Positions 6,180-13,843 of a stretch of DNA of 15,221 bases are shown piece by piece. Each line of letters starts with the position of its first letter. Position 1 is the stretch's first letter. The notes beneath the pieces are model-generated. The model was not told the DNA's origin and ran no database searches. It saw nothing but the letters and a program-made list of their open reading frames with translations. Source of the DNA: Selenomonadales bacterium (GTDB taxonomy: Bacteria > Bacillota > Negativicutes > Selenomonadales > Selenomonadaceae); contig CAAGHH010000004.1 in assembly GCA_900769615.1 (NCBI GenBank), positions 1-15,221 of the forward strand, read 5' to 3'. Made by a program: the position numbers and the translations under genes.

Positions 6180-7358
6180 ATGAGTAAATTTAAACGGGCA
6201 TTTGTCATTGTTCTGGATAGTTATGGTATTGGCCGCGAACCGGATGCACCGGAATTTGGTGATGATGTTTGCAATACGCTGAAATCAATTGTTGCTTCGC
6301 CTAAATACGATACGCCGAATATGAAAAAGCTTGGTCTTTTTAATATTGATGGTGTTGGCTGCGGCACACCTGAAGCTCAGCCTATTGGTTCTTTCGCTCG
6401 TTTACGGGAATTATCACGAGGTAAGGATACAACAACTGGTCATTGGGAATTAGCAGGTATCGTGTCTGAACAGCCAATGCCAACATATCCGGATGGCTTT
6501 CCCGCAGATTTGATTGCCAAATTAGAAGAAGCTTTTGGCAAAAAGATTTTGTGCAATAAGCCATATTCCGGGACGGCGGTTATTCATGATTATGGTCAGG
6601 AACAAGAAAAAACGGGTGGTCTTATCGTCTATACCTCAGCTGATAGTGTATTCCAGATTGCTGCTAATGAAAAAGATGTTCCAGTGGAAGAACTTTATGG
6701 ATACTGCAAAACGGCTCGTAAGATATTGCAGGGCAAGCATGGTGTAGGCAGAGTAATTGCTCGTCCTTATATTGGTGAATATCCTAATTATACCCGTACC
6801 TCAAGACGTCATGATTTTTCCTTAGACCCGACCGGTGATACCATGCTTGATGCATTGGCACGCAAGGGCTTGGCAACCATTGGCGTAGGCAAGATTTCGG
6901 ATATTTTCGCTGGCCGCAGTGTAAATCGCAGCTTAGGTATTAACAAAGATAATAATGATGGTATGGAAAAAACACTTAAATTAATGGATGAAGATTTTAC
7001 CGGTCTTTGCTTTGTTAATCTTGTGGATTTTGATATGCAATATGGTCATCGTCGCAATGTAGATGGCTATGCTGCAGCAGCTACTGCATTTGATAAACAG
7101 CTGGGCGAGTTTATGGGCAAAATGAAAGATGATGATGTACTCATGATTACAGCTGATCATGGCTGCGATCCGGGGGCACCAGGCACTGACCATACGCGTG
7201 AATATGTACCATTGCTCATTTATGGCAAAAATATAAAAGCTGGCGTAAATCTTGGTACTTATCCAACATTTGCTATGCTGGGAGCTACTATTTCAGATAT
7301 GTTTGATTGTGATTTAAAGACAAAAGGTGAAAGCCTGCTAATGCGCATTGAAAAATAA
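6180..7358 (+). CDS. deoB: phosphopentomutase
   Basis: The 392-residue protein is a full-length member of the alkaline-phosphatase-like metalloenzyme family. It shows VIVLDSYGIG (Asp13, metal ligand), KDTTTGHWE (Thr85, the phosphorylated residue), VDFDMQYGHR (Asp285, His290) and TADHGCDP (Asp326, His327) followed by TDHTREY (third metal-binding histidine), closely matching the known Bacillus enzyme. It interconverts ribose- or deoxyribose-1-phosphate and the 5-phosphate using two manganese ions and glucose-1,6-bisphosphate as activator. GGAGGG lies seven bases before the ATG and only 36 bases separate it from deoC. In this operon it links the product of Pdp to DeoC. Confidence 0.97.
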   Translation: MSKFKRAFVIVLDSYGIGREPDAPEFGDDVCNTLKSIVASPKYDTPNMKKLGLFNIDGVGCGTPEAQPIGSFARLRELSRGKDTTTGHWELAGIVSEQPMPTYPDGFPADLIAKLEEAFGKKILCNKPYSGTAVIHDYGQEQEKTGGLIVYTSADSVFQIAANEKDVPVEELYGYCKTARKILQGKHGVGRVIARPYIGEYPNYTRTSRRHDFSLDPTGDTMLDALARKGLATIGVGKISDIFAGRSVNRSLGINKDNNDGMEKTLKLMDEDFTGLCFVNLVDFDMQYGHRRNVDGYAAAATAFDKQLGEFMGKMKDDDVLMITADHGCDPGAPGTDHTREYVPLLIYGKNIKAGVNLGTYPTFAMLGATISDMFDCDLKTKGESLLMRIEK

Positions 7359-7385
7359 GCTGGCAGCTAAAGGAGTATTTCAGTT

Positions 7386-8708
7386 ATGAGAATGTATGAT
7401 CTTATTACAAAGAAAAAACATGGTGAAGCTTTAACTGATGCAGAAATAAAGTTTATGATAGATGGTTATGTCAAGGGAGATATCCCTGATTATCAGATGT
7501 CAGCAATGCTGATGGCTATTTGGTTTAAAGGTATGAATAATCATGAAATCATTGAACTTACCAAAGAAATGGCTAAATCCGGTGATATGATTGATCTTTC
7601 GGCTATTGCCGGCAAGAAGGTTGATAAGCATTCAACTGGTGGTGTTGGTGATAAGACTACGCTTATTGTTGCTCCCATTGTTGCTGCTTGTGGCGGCAAG
7701 GTTGCTAAGATGTCAGGCCGTGGTCTAGGACATACTGGCGGCACGGTCGATAAATTAGAGTCAATTCCAGGTTATCAAACGGCACTCGATAGAGATAAGT
7801 TCTTTGATACAGTCAATAAATGTGGTGTAAGTGTAATTGGTCAATCTGGTAATTTAGCTCCGGCCGACAAAAAATTGTATGCATTGCGTGATGTTACAGC
7901 AACTGTTGACAGCATACCGTTGATAGCTTCGTCGATCATGAGTAAAAAATTGGCAGCTGGCAGCGATTGTATTCTGCTAGACGTAAAAACTGGCAGTGGT
8001 GCCTTTATGAAAACATTAGATGATTCGATTAAACTAGCACAGACTATGGTAGCTATCGGTGAAGGCGCAGGCCGCCGTACAGTAGCTTTGATTACCGATA
8101 TGGATACGCCATTGGGGTTAGGTATTGGTAACAGCATCGAAGTTATGGAATCCATGGACGTACTCAAAGGGCATGGACCAGCTGATTTGACAGAGGTAGC
8201 ATTGCAGCTAGCCGAAAATATGTTATACTTAGTCGGCAAAGGTACCATTGATGAATGTCGTAAAATGGCTGAACAGGCGATAGCTGACGGCAGTGCTTTT
8301 GAGACCTTTTGCAGGATGGTTAAGGCTCAGGGTGGCGATGATAGCGTAGTCCGTGACTATAGCAAATTTGCTAAGGCACCGTACAAAGCTGAAGTTAAAG
8401 CTGAAAGAGATGGCTTTATCACGAAGATGAATGCTGAAGAAATTGGTGAAACATCAGTAGTTTTAGGTGCTGGTCGTGAAACCAAGGAAAGCACGATAGA
8501 TTTTTCAGCAGGGCTTATTCTGCATAAAAAATATGGTGATGCAGTAAAGAAAGGCGATGTTTTAGTAACGTTATATACGTCGAAACAGGAAGCTTTGGCT
8601 AATGCTGAAAAGATGTATCGTGAGGCAACAATTATTGGTGACAGCAAACCTGAAAAAGAACCATTGGTATATGCTCGCGTAGAAAAAGACAAAGTGGAAA
8701 AATATTGA
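7386..8708 (+). CDS. pdp: pyrimidine-nucleoside phosphorylase
   Basis: The 440-residue protein aligns throughout with Bacillus Pdp and E. coli DeoA. It has an N-terminal helical domain (MRMYDLITKK to about 65), the phosphate-binding KHSTGGVGDK (81-90), SGRGLGHTGGT (110-120), the nucleoside-binding SGNLAPADKKLYALRD and SIPLIASSIMSKK stretches, and a C-terminal alpha-beta domain with a biotin-carrier-like fold. It cleaves uridine, deoxyuridine or thymidine with phosphate to the base and (deoxy)ribose-1-phosphate. AAAGGAG precedes the ATG and the gap to deoB is 27 bases. Whether it accepts both uridine and thymidine, as Pdp does, or mainly thymidine cannot be decided, but overall resemblance is closer to Pdp. 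Confidence 0.96.
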   Translation: MRMYDLITKKKHGEALTDAEIKFMIDGYVKGDIPDYQMSAMLMAIWFKGMNNHEIIELTKEMAKSGDMIDLSAIAGKKVDKHSTGGVGDKTTLIVAPIVAACGGKVAKMSGRGLGHTGGTVDKLESIPGYQTALDRDKFFDTVNKCGVSVIGQSGNLAPADKKLYALRDVTATVDSIPLIASSIMSKKLAAGSDCILLDVKTGSGAFMKTLDDSIKLAQTMVAIGEGAGRRTVALITDMDTPLGLGIGNSIEVMESMDVLKGHGPADLTEVALQLAENMLYLVGKGTIDECRKMAEQAIADGSAFETFCRMVKAQGGDDSVVRDYSKFAKAPYKAEVKAERDGFITKMNAEEIGETSVVLGAGRETKESTIDFSAGLILHKKYGDAVKKGDVLVTLYTSKQEALANAEKMYREATIIGDSKPEKEPLVYARVEKDKVEKY

Positions 8709-8731
8709 TGGCCTAGTAGGGTAGCAGGTGT

Positions 8732-8771
8732 ATCTGACTGGTCAATAAAGATTTTGATCAGTCAGATTTTT
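8732..8771 (+). terminator. terminator-like hairpin between pdp and cdd
   Basis: ATCTGACTGGTCA (8732-8744) pairs with TGATCAGTCAGAT (8755-8767) with one G-U pair, followed by a run of five T (8767-8771). It would end or reduce transcription inside the operon. It lies less than ten bases before the cdd ribosome site, with no clear new promoter after it. Confidence 0.8.
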
Positions 8772-8793
8772 GTGTATTGAGGAGTGTTTTATC

Positions 8794-9180
8794 GTGGAAG
8801 ATAAAGAACTGGTAGAGATTGCAAAAAAATATCGTTCCTTTGCGTATGCGCCATATTCAAAATTTAAGGTTGGCGCAGCAGTATTAACCAAGCAAGGAAA
8901 GGTATATGGTGGCTGTAATATTGAAAATTCCAGCTATCCGGTGACGAATTGTGCTGAACGCACAGCAATTTTTAAAGCCGTTTCCGAAGGTGATTGGGAA
9001 ATCGAAAAATTAGCTTTGATAGCTGATACTGATGGACCGTGCTCGCCATGCGGTGCTTGTCGTCAAGTTATTTCAGAATTTAAAATAAATCATATTGTCA
9101 TGGCTAATCTCAAGGGGGATACTAAAGTGGTTACTTTAGCTGAACTCCTGCCATTTGCTTTTTCCGATAAAGACCTTTAA
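8794..9180 (+). CDS. cdd: cytidine deaminase
   Basis: The 128-residue protein is a small tetrameric-type cytidine deaminase. The GTG at 8794 follows GAGGAG by about nine bases; upstream in-frame starts fall in the terminator and were rejected. From this start Cys53 and Glu55 (NCAE) and Cys86/Cys89 (PCGAC) are the zinc ligands and proton shuttle, at the same numbers as the Bacillus enzyme. FAYAPYSKFKVGAA (16-29) and GGCNIENSSYP (39-49) bind the nucleoside. It converts cytidine and deoxycytidine to uridine and deoxyuridine, the substrates of Pdp. A terminator-like hairpin lies between pdp and this gene, so its expression may be lower than that of the genes upstream. Confidence 0.96.
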   Translation: MEDKELVEIAKKYRSFAYAPYSKFKVGAAVLTKQGKVYGGCNIENSSYPVTNCAERTAIFKAVSEGDWEIEKLALIADTDGPCSPCGACRQVISEFKINHIVMANLKGDTKVVTLAELLPFAFSDKDL

Positions 9181-9216
9181 ACATGAAAATCCACTATTTT
9201 ATAAAGGAGTACGATT

Positions 9217-10416
9217 ATGTATCTTGCAATAAACGTATTAGGTATTGTCATTTTTTTGGCAATAGGCGTGCTGTTTTCTAAAAAACGTAAAGACATTCAG
9301 TGGCGCAGTATTGGTACTTTGCTGGTCATTAATGTTTTCTTAGCATGGTTTTTAACATCCTTTTCGGTAGGTCGCGATATTATTACAGCAGCAGCTATTG
9401 GCTTTAATAGTCTGATAAGTGTTGCTTATGAAGGTATTGCTTTTGCTTTTCCGGATTGGGTGAATGTTCCGCAGATGAACTTTTTTACTGCGGCGCTATT
9501 GCCAATTTTGCTTGTAGTGCCAATGTTTGATATTTTAACTTATATTGGCATTTTGCCTTGGTTTATCCGCATGGTTGGTAAGGCGCTGGCTATAATTACG
9601 CGTGAACCGAAGTTTGAATCATTTTTTGCTATTGAAATGATGTTTTTAGGGAACACGGAATCACTGGCAGTTTCTAGCTTGCAATTGAAGCGAATGAAAG
9701 CGGATCGCTGCTTGACTTTGGCTATGATGTCTATGAGCTGTGTAACCGCTGCAGTGCTGGTAGCTTACACGAAAATGATGCCGGCTGAATTTATCATTTC
9801 GGCAGTGCCGTTAAATGTTATCAATGCCTTGATTGTTACTAATCTTTTACATCCAGTAAAGATTTCAGAGGAAGAAGATGTTATTGCGACACTTAATGAG
9901 GGCGGTAAAAAACGCGAACCGTTTTTCTCTTTCCTGGGGAATTCAATATTAGGTGCAGGTCGTTTGGTACTTATTATCTGTGCTAACGTAATTGCTTTTG
10001 TAGCTTTAGCCAAACTCATTGATATGATTCTCATGGGAATTAATCCGATGATTTCTTTGGAGAATATCCTTGGCTGTATAATGTTCCCGTTTGCTTGGCT
10101 GATGGGACTTGATACTACGGAAGCTTTCAAATTAGCTCAGTATATGGGTACGAAGCTGGTAACTAATGAATTTGTAGTTATGCTGGATGCTAAAGATATA
10201 ATGGATACTTTTACTCCGCATATGCAAGCAGTGCTTACGGTATTTGTTACCTCGTTTGCTAATTTCTCTACTCTCGGCATGATAATTGGCTGCTTTAAAG
10301 GTTTGGTCGGCGATGATAAGAATGAGCTTATTTCGCGCAATGTAGCTTATATGCTGCTTTCAGGCATTATGGTTTCGTTGCTTTCGGCGGGTATTGTAGG
10401 ATTGTTTATTTGGTAA
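9217..10416 (+). CDS. nupC: concentrative nucleoside transporter, CNT/NupC family
   Basis: The 399-residue polytopic membrane protein has the CNT layout: about three N-terminal helices (residues 3-20, 33-50, 55-75), a core beginning at NFFTAALLPILL, the PKFESFFAIEMMFLGNTES hairpin (131-149), GNSILGAGRL (241-250), then the substrate-binding second half with GTKLVTNEF (311-319) and SFANFSTLGM (346-355). In this family nucleosides are taken up with protons or sodium. AAAGGAG precedes the ATG, 36 bases after cdd, and a terminator follows, so it closes the nucleoside operon. Specificity is unknown; the pyrimidine enzymes next to it suggest uridine, cytidine or thymidine. The symbol denotes the family rather than a proven orthologue. 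Confidence 0.9.
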   Translation: MYLAINVLGIVIFLAIGVLFSKKRKDIQWRSIGTLLVINVFLAWFLTSFSVGRDIITAAAIGFNSLISVAYEGIAFAFPDWVNVPQMNFFTAALLPILLVVPMFDILTYIGILPWFIRMVGKALAIITREPKFESFFAIEMMFLGNTESLAVSSLQLKRMKADRCLTLAMMSMSCVTAAVLVAYTKMMPAEFIISAVPLNVINALIVTNLLHPVKISEEEDVIATLNEGGKKREPFFSFLGNSILGAGRLVLIICANVIAFVALAKLIDMILMGINPMISLENILGCIMFPFAWLMGLDTTEAFKLAQYMGTKLVTNEFVVMLDAKDIMDTFTPHMQAVLTVFVTSFANFSTLGMIIGCFKGLVGDDKNELISRNVAYMLLSGIMVSLLSAGIVGLFIW

Positions 10417-10437
10417 TTTTGATTTTCTATCAAGAAG

Positions 10438-10468
10438 GCTGGCTATTTATTTATAGCCAGCTCTTTTT
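10438..10468 (+). terminator. intrinsic terminator of the nucleoside operon
   Basis: GCTGGCTAT (10438-10446) pairs perfectly with ATAGCCAGC (10453-10461) around a six-base loop and is followed by TCTTTTT. It begins about 20 bases after the transporter stop codon. Confidence 0.9.
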
Positions 10469-10487
10469 ACAGGAAGGAATATTTTTT

Positions 10488-10580
10488 ATGATGGCGAATA
10501 AGTACATATATCGAATAAGTACATATATCAAAGATGAAAGCGTTATGAATAGAAAATATTTATTCTTGGGGAGGATATAA
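10488..10580 (+). CDS. possible 30-residue leader peptide (doubtful)
   Basis: An ATG-started frame of 30 codons, preceded by AAGGAA, ends with TAA two bases before the TTG start of the receiver gene, and its last codons overlap that gene's GGAGGAT ribosome site. This layout would suit translational coupling. Against it, the frame contains a 17-base tandem repeat that changes frame between copies, and the peptide matches nothing I know. A competing reading is that TATGAT (10487-10492) is a promoter -10 and the region is untranslated. Confidence 0.25.
   Translation: MMANKYIYRISTYIKDESVMNRKYLFLGRI
10495..10528. repeat. 17-bp perfect tandem repeat, two copies
   Basis: CGAATAAGTACATATAT occurs twice head to tail (10495-10511 and 10512-10528) with no mismatch. 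It lies between the nucleoside-operon terminator and the receiver gene, where promoter or operator elements would be expected. Confidence 0.95.
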
Positions 10581-10582
10581 TT

Positions 10583-10969
10583 TTGGACAGAAAATTAAGA
10601 GTATTGATAACTGATGATTCCAAGCTATTGCGCAAAAAATTGCGGCAGGAGCTGGAGGCAATGAATTGTGAAGTAATTGAGGCTAAAAATGGTAAAGAGG
10701 CAGTCATGATAAATTTGCAAGAAAAATTAGATTGTGTTTTTCTTGATATTGTCATGCCGGAAGTTGGTGGTATTGAAGCATTACAGGTGATAAAGGAAGT
10801 TAATCCAGATTTGCAGGTGGTAATGCTGTCATCGGCTGGTACACCACGGAAGCTGATGGAAACGCTAAAGATGGGAGCCTCAGATTTTATTCAAAAACCA
10901 TATACGACTGAGCAGATAAGAAAAACTGTAGCCAAGGTTCAAAAGAGGGTTGCTGAACATGAGAAATAA
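10583..10969 (+). CDS. stand-alone response-regulator receiver domain (CheY-like)
   Basis: The 128-residue protein is a single receiver domain with no output domain. Asp11/Asp12 (LITDDS) form the acidic pocket, Asp55 (VFLDIVMP) is the phosphorylation site, Ser83/Ser84 (MLSSAG) the switch residue and Lys105 (IQKPY) the conserved lysine. It starts at a TTG with GGAGGAT nine to ten bases upstream. The next gene overlaps its end and encodes a CheX/CheC-like phosphatase, so the receiver's phosphate is probably removed by that partner. No histidine kinase or chemotaxis gene is nearby, so the signal and the output partner, such as a flagellar switch or an enzyme, cannot be told. Free-standing receivers of this kind are common in motile Firmicutes. 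Confidence 0.93.
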   Translation: MDRKLRVLITDDSKLLRKKLRQELEAMNCEVIEAKNGKEAVMINLQEKLDCVFLDIVMPEVGGIEALQVIKEVNPDLQVVMLSSAGTPRKLMETLKMGASDFIQKPYTTEQIRKTVAKVQKRVAEHEK

Positions 10970-11597
10970 TTTTAGCCTGGCGCAATGTTTATATAACGAA
11001 GGTGGATCAGCTAAAGATAATGTACAAGATTTGCTGGCTGCAGCTGAGCAGGATGAATCACTTTTAGCCAAGCATTTTACCAATGATGAACTAGATAATC
11101 GCCCTATTAGCACTGCGGTGCAGCTGGCAGCAGGCGATGCTTATGAAGCAGAACTTGAGCTGTATATAAATTACATGGAACTTTTTATCGATGCTATGCG
11201 TGAAATTTTGGGATTGGAAACAGTTATTGATGTAACGCAGGCAACCGATGATGAAGTTAAACCATTTTATGGTGTTTCCCAAAATATTAGTGGTGATATA
11301 AATATAACAGTGGGAGTAATAGCTACAGAAGCTATTTATTTAAAGCTGGCAGCTTGCTATAGTGATGAGGAATTCGCTGAGGTTGATGAGCTGGCAGTAG
11401 ATAGTTTAGAAGAACTGCTGAATGTTATAAATGGACTTTTTTGTATCGAACTGGCCAATGATAAAATTGAAGCTGAATTAGGTATACCGAGAACTATGCG
11501 TAATATTACGCCAAAGGGTACGCATCAATTGCAAATAAAAGCGTATAACAAGCTGGGAGCATTTAAAGTTATACTGGCAGCTGATGAATTTTTATAA
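10959..11597 (+). CDS. CheX/CheC-like phosphatase of a receiver protein
   Basis: The 212-residue protein starts at the ATG overlapping the receiver gene by 11 bases, with GAGGG nine bases upstream. Residues from about 65 to the end resemble CheX: a first helix LYINYMELFIDAMREILG, a beta segment with SGDINITVGVIAT, a helix DSLEELLNVINGLF, and a final pair of strands LQIKAYN and FKVILAADE. Asp148, Glu152 and Asn155 fit the D/S-x3-E-x2-N phosphatase motif of CheC/CheX/FliY, with Pro177 21 residues after the Asn segment (family spacing 22). In known members Glu and Asn position water to remove phosphate from CheY-P. The first 60 residues are extra compared with CheX (about 155 residues) and not recognised. 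The match is from pattern recognition only. Confidence 0.75.
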   Translation: MRNNFSLAQCLYNEGGSAKDNVQDLLAAAEQDESLLAKHFTNDELDNRPISTAVQLAAGDAYEAELELYINYMELFIDAMREILGLETVIDVTQATDDEVKPFYGVSQNISGDINITVGVIATEAIYLKLAACYSDEEFAEVDELAVDSLEELLNVINGLFCIELANDKIEAELGIPRTMRNITPKGTHQLQIKAYNKLGAFKVILAADEFL

Positions 11598-11605
11598 AAA
11601 AAGTG

Positions 11606-11634
11606 TTGACAGTGCTTTGACTTGATGATAAAAT
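11606..11634 (+). promoter_or_regulatory. strong promoter of the tRNA-Ser / SRP RNA unit
   Basis: A perfect TTGACA (11606-11611) and TAAAAT (11629-11634) are separated by 17 bases, with transcription expected near 11641. It starts nine bases after the preceding stop codon and reads into stable-RNA genes, as expected for a high-output promoter. Confidence 0.85.
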
Positions 11635-11698
11635 AGTTATCGTTGTGAGCGACTTATGTGAACAATAACAAAAAAATAGCTTTTTGGTAGAGCATTGT

Positions 11699-11789
11699 GG
11701 AGAGTTGTCCGAGTGGTTGAAGGAGCACGCCTGGAAAGCGTGTGTACGGTGATACTGTACCGAGAGTTCGAATCTCTCACTCTCCGCCA
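11699..11789 (+). tRNA. tRNA-Ser, anticodon GGA
   Basis: The acceptor stem GGAGAGT pairs with ACTCTCC, followed by the discriminator G and an encoded CCA (11787-11789). The anticodon stem CACGC/GCGTG encloses CTGGAAA, giving anticodon GGA, and the T arm is GAGAG-TTCGAAT-CTCTC. The long variable arm (TGTACGG...CTGTACC) is a class II feature of serine tRNA. The length is 91 bases. It reads UCC and UCU codons. Confidence 0.97.
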
Positions 11790-11819
11790 TTTTTTTATTT
11801 TTTAGAAAAATCTTTTTTA

Positions 11820-11945
11820 GGTCGGGCTGCAGTGTTTGGGGCTTGCGCAATGGAATCCCTTGAATCTTGTCAGGTCCGGAAGGAAGCAGCAATAAGAGGA
11901 TCATTTCATGTGCCGCAAGGTTACCTGAAGACTGTGGTCCGACGT
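11820..11945 (+). ncRNA. ffs: signal recognition particle RNA, small type
   Basis: The core carries the near-invariant SRP domain IV sequence CAGGTCCGGAAGGAAGCAGC (11871-11890), which contains the GGAA tetraloop and binds Ffh. The ends GTCGG (about 11821) and CCGAC (about 11943) pair, and TGCAGT pairs with ACTGTG inside them, giving one long hairpin of about 125 bases without an Alu domain, unlike the roughly 270-base Bacillus RNA. It lies 31 bases after tRNA-Ser and is probably co-transcribed with it. Exact ends are approximate. Confidence 0.95.
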
Positions 11946-11955
11946 GGAAAAGAGC

Positions 11956-11978
11956 AGCAGCCGTTATGGCTGCTTTTT
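11956..11978 (+). terminator. intrinsic terminator after the SRP RNA
   Basis: AGCAGCC (11956-11962) pairs with GGCTGCT (11968-11974) around five bases, followed by TTTTT. It ends the SRP RNA transcript about 30 bases before dnaX; read-through into dnaX is possible because no separate dnaX promoter is obvious. Confidence 0.85.
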
Positions 11979-12004
11979 CTATATGGGTGAGGTGACGGGG
12001 AAAT

Positions 12005-13738
12005 ATGGCATATATTGCATTGTATCGTAAATGGCGTCCAGGAAGCTTTAGCGAGCTGGTTGGTCAGGAACATATCAGTCGTACCTTAAGCAACGCCATT
12101 ACAACTGGCAGAATAGGTCATGCATATTTATTTTCAGGGCCAAGAGGAACTGGTAAAACTAGTACGGCTAAAATATTAGCCAAGGCACTTAATTGTGAGC
12201 ATGGTCCGACACCGGAACCTTGTGGCAAATGTGAACAGTGTCGAAAAATAAATGATGGTTCGTCGATGGATGTATTTGAAATAGATGCTGCATCCAATCG
12301 TGGTATTGATGAGATTCGTGATTTACGGGAAACAGTGAAATTTGCTCCGGCTAATGATCGCTATAAAGTATACATAATAGATGAAGTGCATATGCTGACA
12401 GCGGAGGCTTTTAATGCTTTGCTCAAAACGTTAGAGGAACCGCCGGCACATGTAGTATTTATATTAGCAACCACTGAGGCTCATAAGGTTCCGGCAACCA
12501 TTCAGTCACGTTGTCAGCGGTATGATTTTAAAAGAATTACCGCTGCTGAAATAAGTGAAAGACTGACCTATATAGTAAAAGAAAGCAACCTGGAAGCAGA
12601 ACCAGAAGCGCTGCAATTAATAGCTATTCAGGCTGATGGTGGTTTGCGTGATGCTTTGTCAATATTGGATCAATGCGTTACGCTGGCTGAAGGTAAGATA
12701 ACTGTGGCTAGAGTGCGGCAAATATTAGGGCTGGTTGGTCATGAATGGATTTATGGTATAACGCAGGCTATTGCTGATAAACAAACACAGCAGGTATTGA
12801 CTATTTTGGCTGAACTTTTGCGTGACGGCAAGGATTTAAAGCAAATAATGCTGGAATTGTCATTGCATTTGCGCAGTTTAATGATTTTTCAAGCAGCAGG
12901 CACTATTGAAAATATGGATTTATATGCAGAAAAGGACAGCATATTAAAGAAGCAAGGAAAATTATTTACTAGTGAGCAAATAATGCAAATGCTGCATAGT
13001 ATTCAAGAAGCTATGAATGAAATGAAGTGGTCCCCCCAGCCTCGTATAGTAGCTGAAATAACGCTGCTTACTTTATGTAATATAGTAAGCAACGCAGTAA
13101 TGCATAATATAATCGCTGCTGCACCGGATACTTATAAGGCTGATGATAGCCGAATAGCTGCTTTGGAAGCTAAATTAGCTGCGCTGGTGAATAAGCTGAA
13201 TTCCGGCGCACAATTGGTCAAGGCTAAACCGCCGGTTAAATCTAATTTGAATAGACCGGCGGTAAAGGAAGATAATATTATTGCGGTTGCAAATGAAAAT
13301 ATGTTGCCGGCAACAGTTAGCGCTGCTGGCAAAAAAGTCTGGGAAGAGCTTTTGCATAGACTGCAAGCTGAAAATAAAGCACCGGTATTAGCTTGTATAA
13401 GTCAAGGCAATTTTAGAGGCATGACGGAAAGCCGGTTTATAGTACAATTTAATAGTTCGATGATGGTAACGCTAACTATGCGCAATTATCGTCAACAGCT
13501 AGAAACTATCTTAGCAGAGTTAACGGGAAAAGAAATGTCGTTGCATTGTATATGTGATGAATTGCCAGCAAAATCAGTGGCGATTAATAATGGTAAAAAA
13601 AACAATAATAGTGCCTTAAGGCCGTCAAAGGTGGCAGTGGATTTAGATGAAGTGACGCCTGTGGAACGAAAACCGTTAGAGAAGGCGTTTTCAGTATTTG
13701 GTGACAATGTGACAAAAATAGAGAATGATAAAAATTAA
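12005..13738 (+). CDS. dnaX: DNA polymerase III subunit gamma/tau
   Basis: The 577-residue protein is the clamp-loader ATPase that loads the sliding clamp and, in its long form, links polymerase cores. The AAA+ part has Walker A GPRGTGKT (45-52), a zinc module with Cys64, Cys73, Cys76 and Cys79, Walker B VYIIDEVH (122-129), and the sensor-1 region ILATTEAHK with the SRC motif (168-170). Domains II-III run to about residue 370, and a variable tail follows. AGGTGA lies nine bases before the ATG. It is the first of four housekeeping genes dnaX, ybaB, recR, bofA, an order known from Bacillus. An in-frame A-AAA-AAC slippery heptamer occurs at 13597-13603 near the C-terminus. Confidence 0.97.
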   Translation: MAYIALYRKWRPGSFSELVGQEHISRTLSNAITTGRIGHAYLFSGPRGTGKTSTAKILAKALNCEHGPTPEPCGKCEQCRKINDGSSMDVFEIDAASNRGIDEIRDLRETVKFAPANDRYKVYIIDEVHMLTAEAFNALLKTLEEPPAHVVFILATTEAHKVPATIQSRCQRYDFKRITAAEISERLTYIVKESNLEAEPEALQLIAIQADGGLRDALSILDQCVTLAEGKITVARVRQILGLVGHEWIYGITQAIADKQTQQVLTILAELLRDGKDLKQIMLELSLHLRSLMIFQAAGTIENMDLYAEKDSILKKQGKLFTSEQIMQMLHSIQEAMNEMKWSPQPRIVAEITLLTLCNIVSNAVMHNIIAAAPDTYKADDSRIAALEAKLAALVNKLNSGAQLVKAKPPVKSNLNRPAVKEDNIIAVANENMLPATVSAAGKKVWEELLHRLQAENKAPVLACISQGNFRGMTESRFIVQFNSSMMVTLTMRNYRQQLETILAELTGKEMSLHCICDELPAKSVAINNGKKNNNSALRPSKVAVDLDEVTPVERKPLEKAFSVFGDNVTKIENDKN

Positions 13739-13761
13739 TTACGGTTATTGATATATGGTTG

Positions 13762-13795
13762 ACGTTCTTAGTATATTTTGGTAGGCTAAGAAGCG
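13762..13795 (+). other. hairpin between dnaX and ybaB
   Basis: ACGTTCTTAG (13762-13771) pairs with CTAAGAAGCGT (13786-13796), leaving one bulged G, around a 14-base loop. No T run follows, so it is unlikely to be a standard terminator; it may be an RNA processing or stability element. Confidence 0.4.
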
Positions 13796-13843
13796 TGATA
13801 AGAGATAGTAATCGCAACGTTTAATTACGAGAGGAGCATTTAA

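Noticed and set aside
7841..8248. 135-codon minus-strand frame within pdp
   Set aside because: It is antisense to a conserved enzyme and has the Ser/Pro-rich composition of a shadow frame.
11742..11990. 82-codon plus-strand frame across tRNA-Ser and the SRP RNA
   Set aside because: It lies entirely over stable-RNA genes and a terminator and has no ribosome site; both RNAs are certain.
13331..13337. A6-G run in dnaX as a classic A-AAA-AAG frameshift site
   Set aside because: In the reading frame it is GGC-AAA-AAA-GTC, so the heptamer is out of register for -1 slippage.
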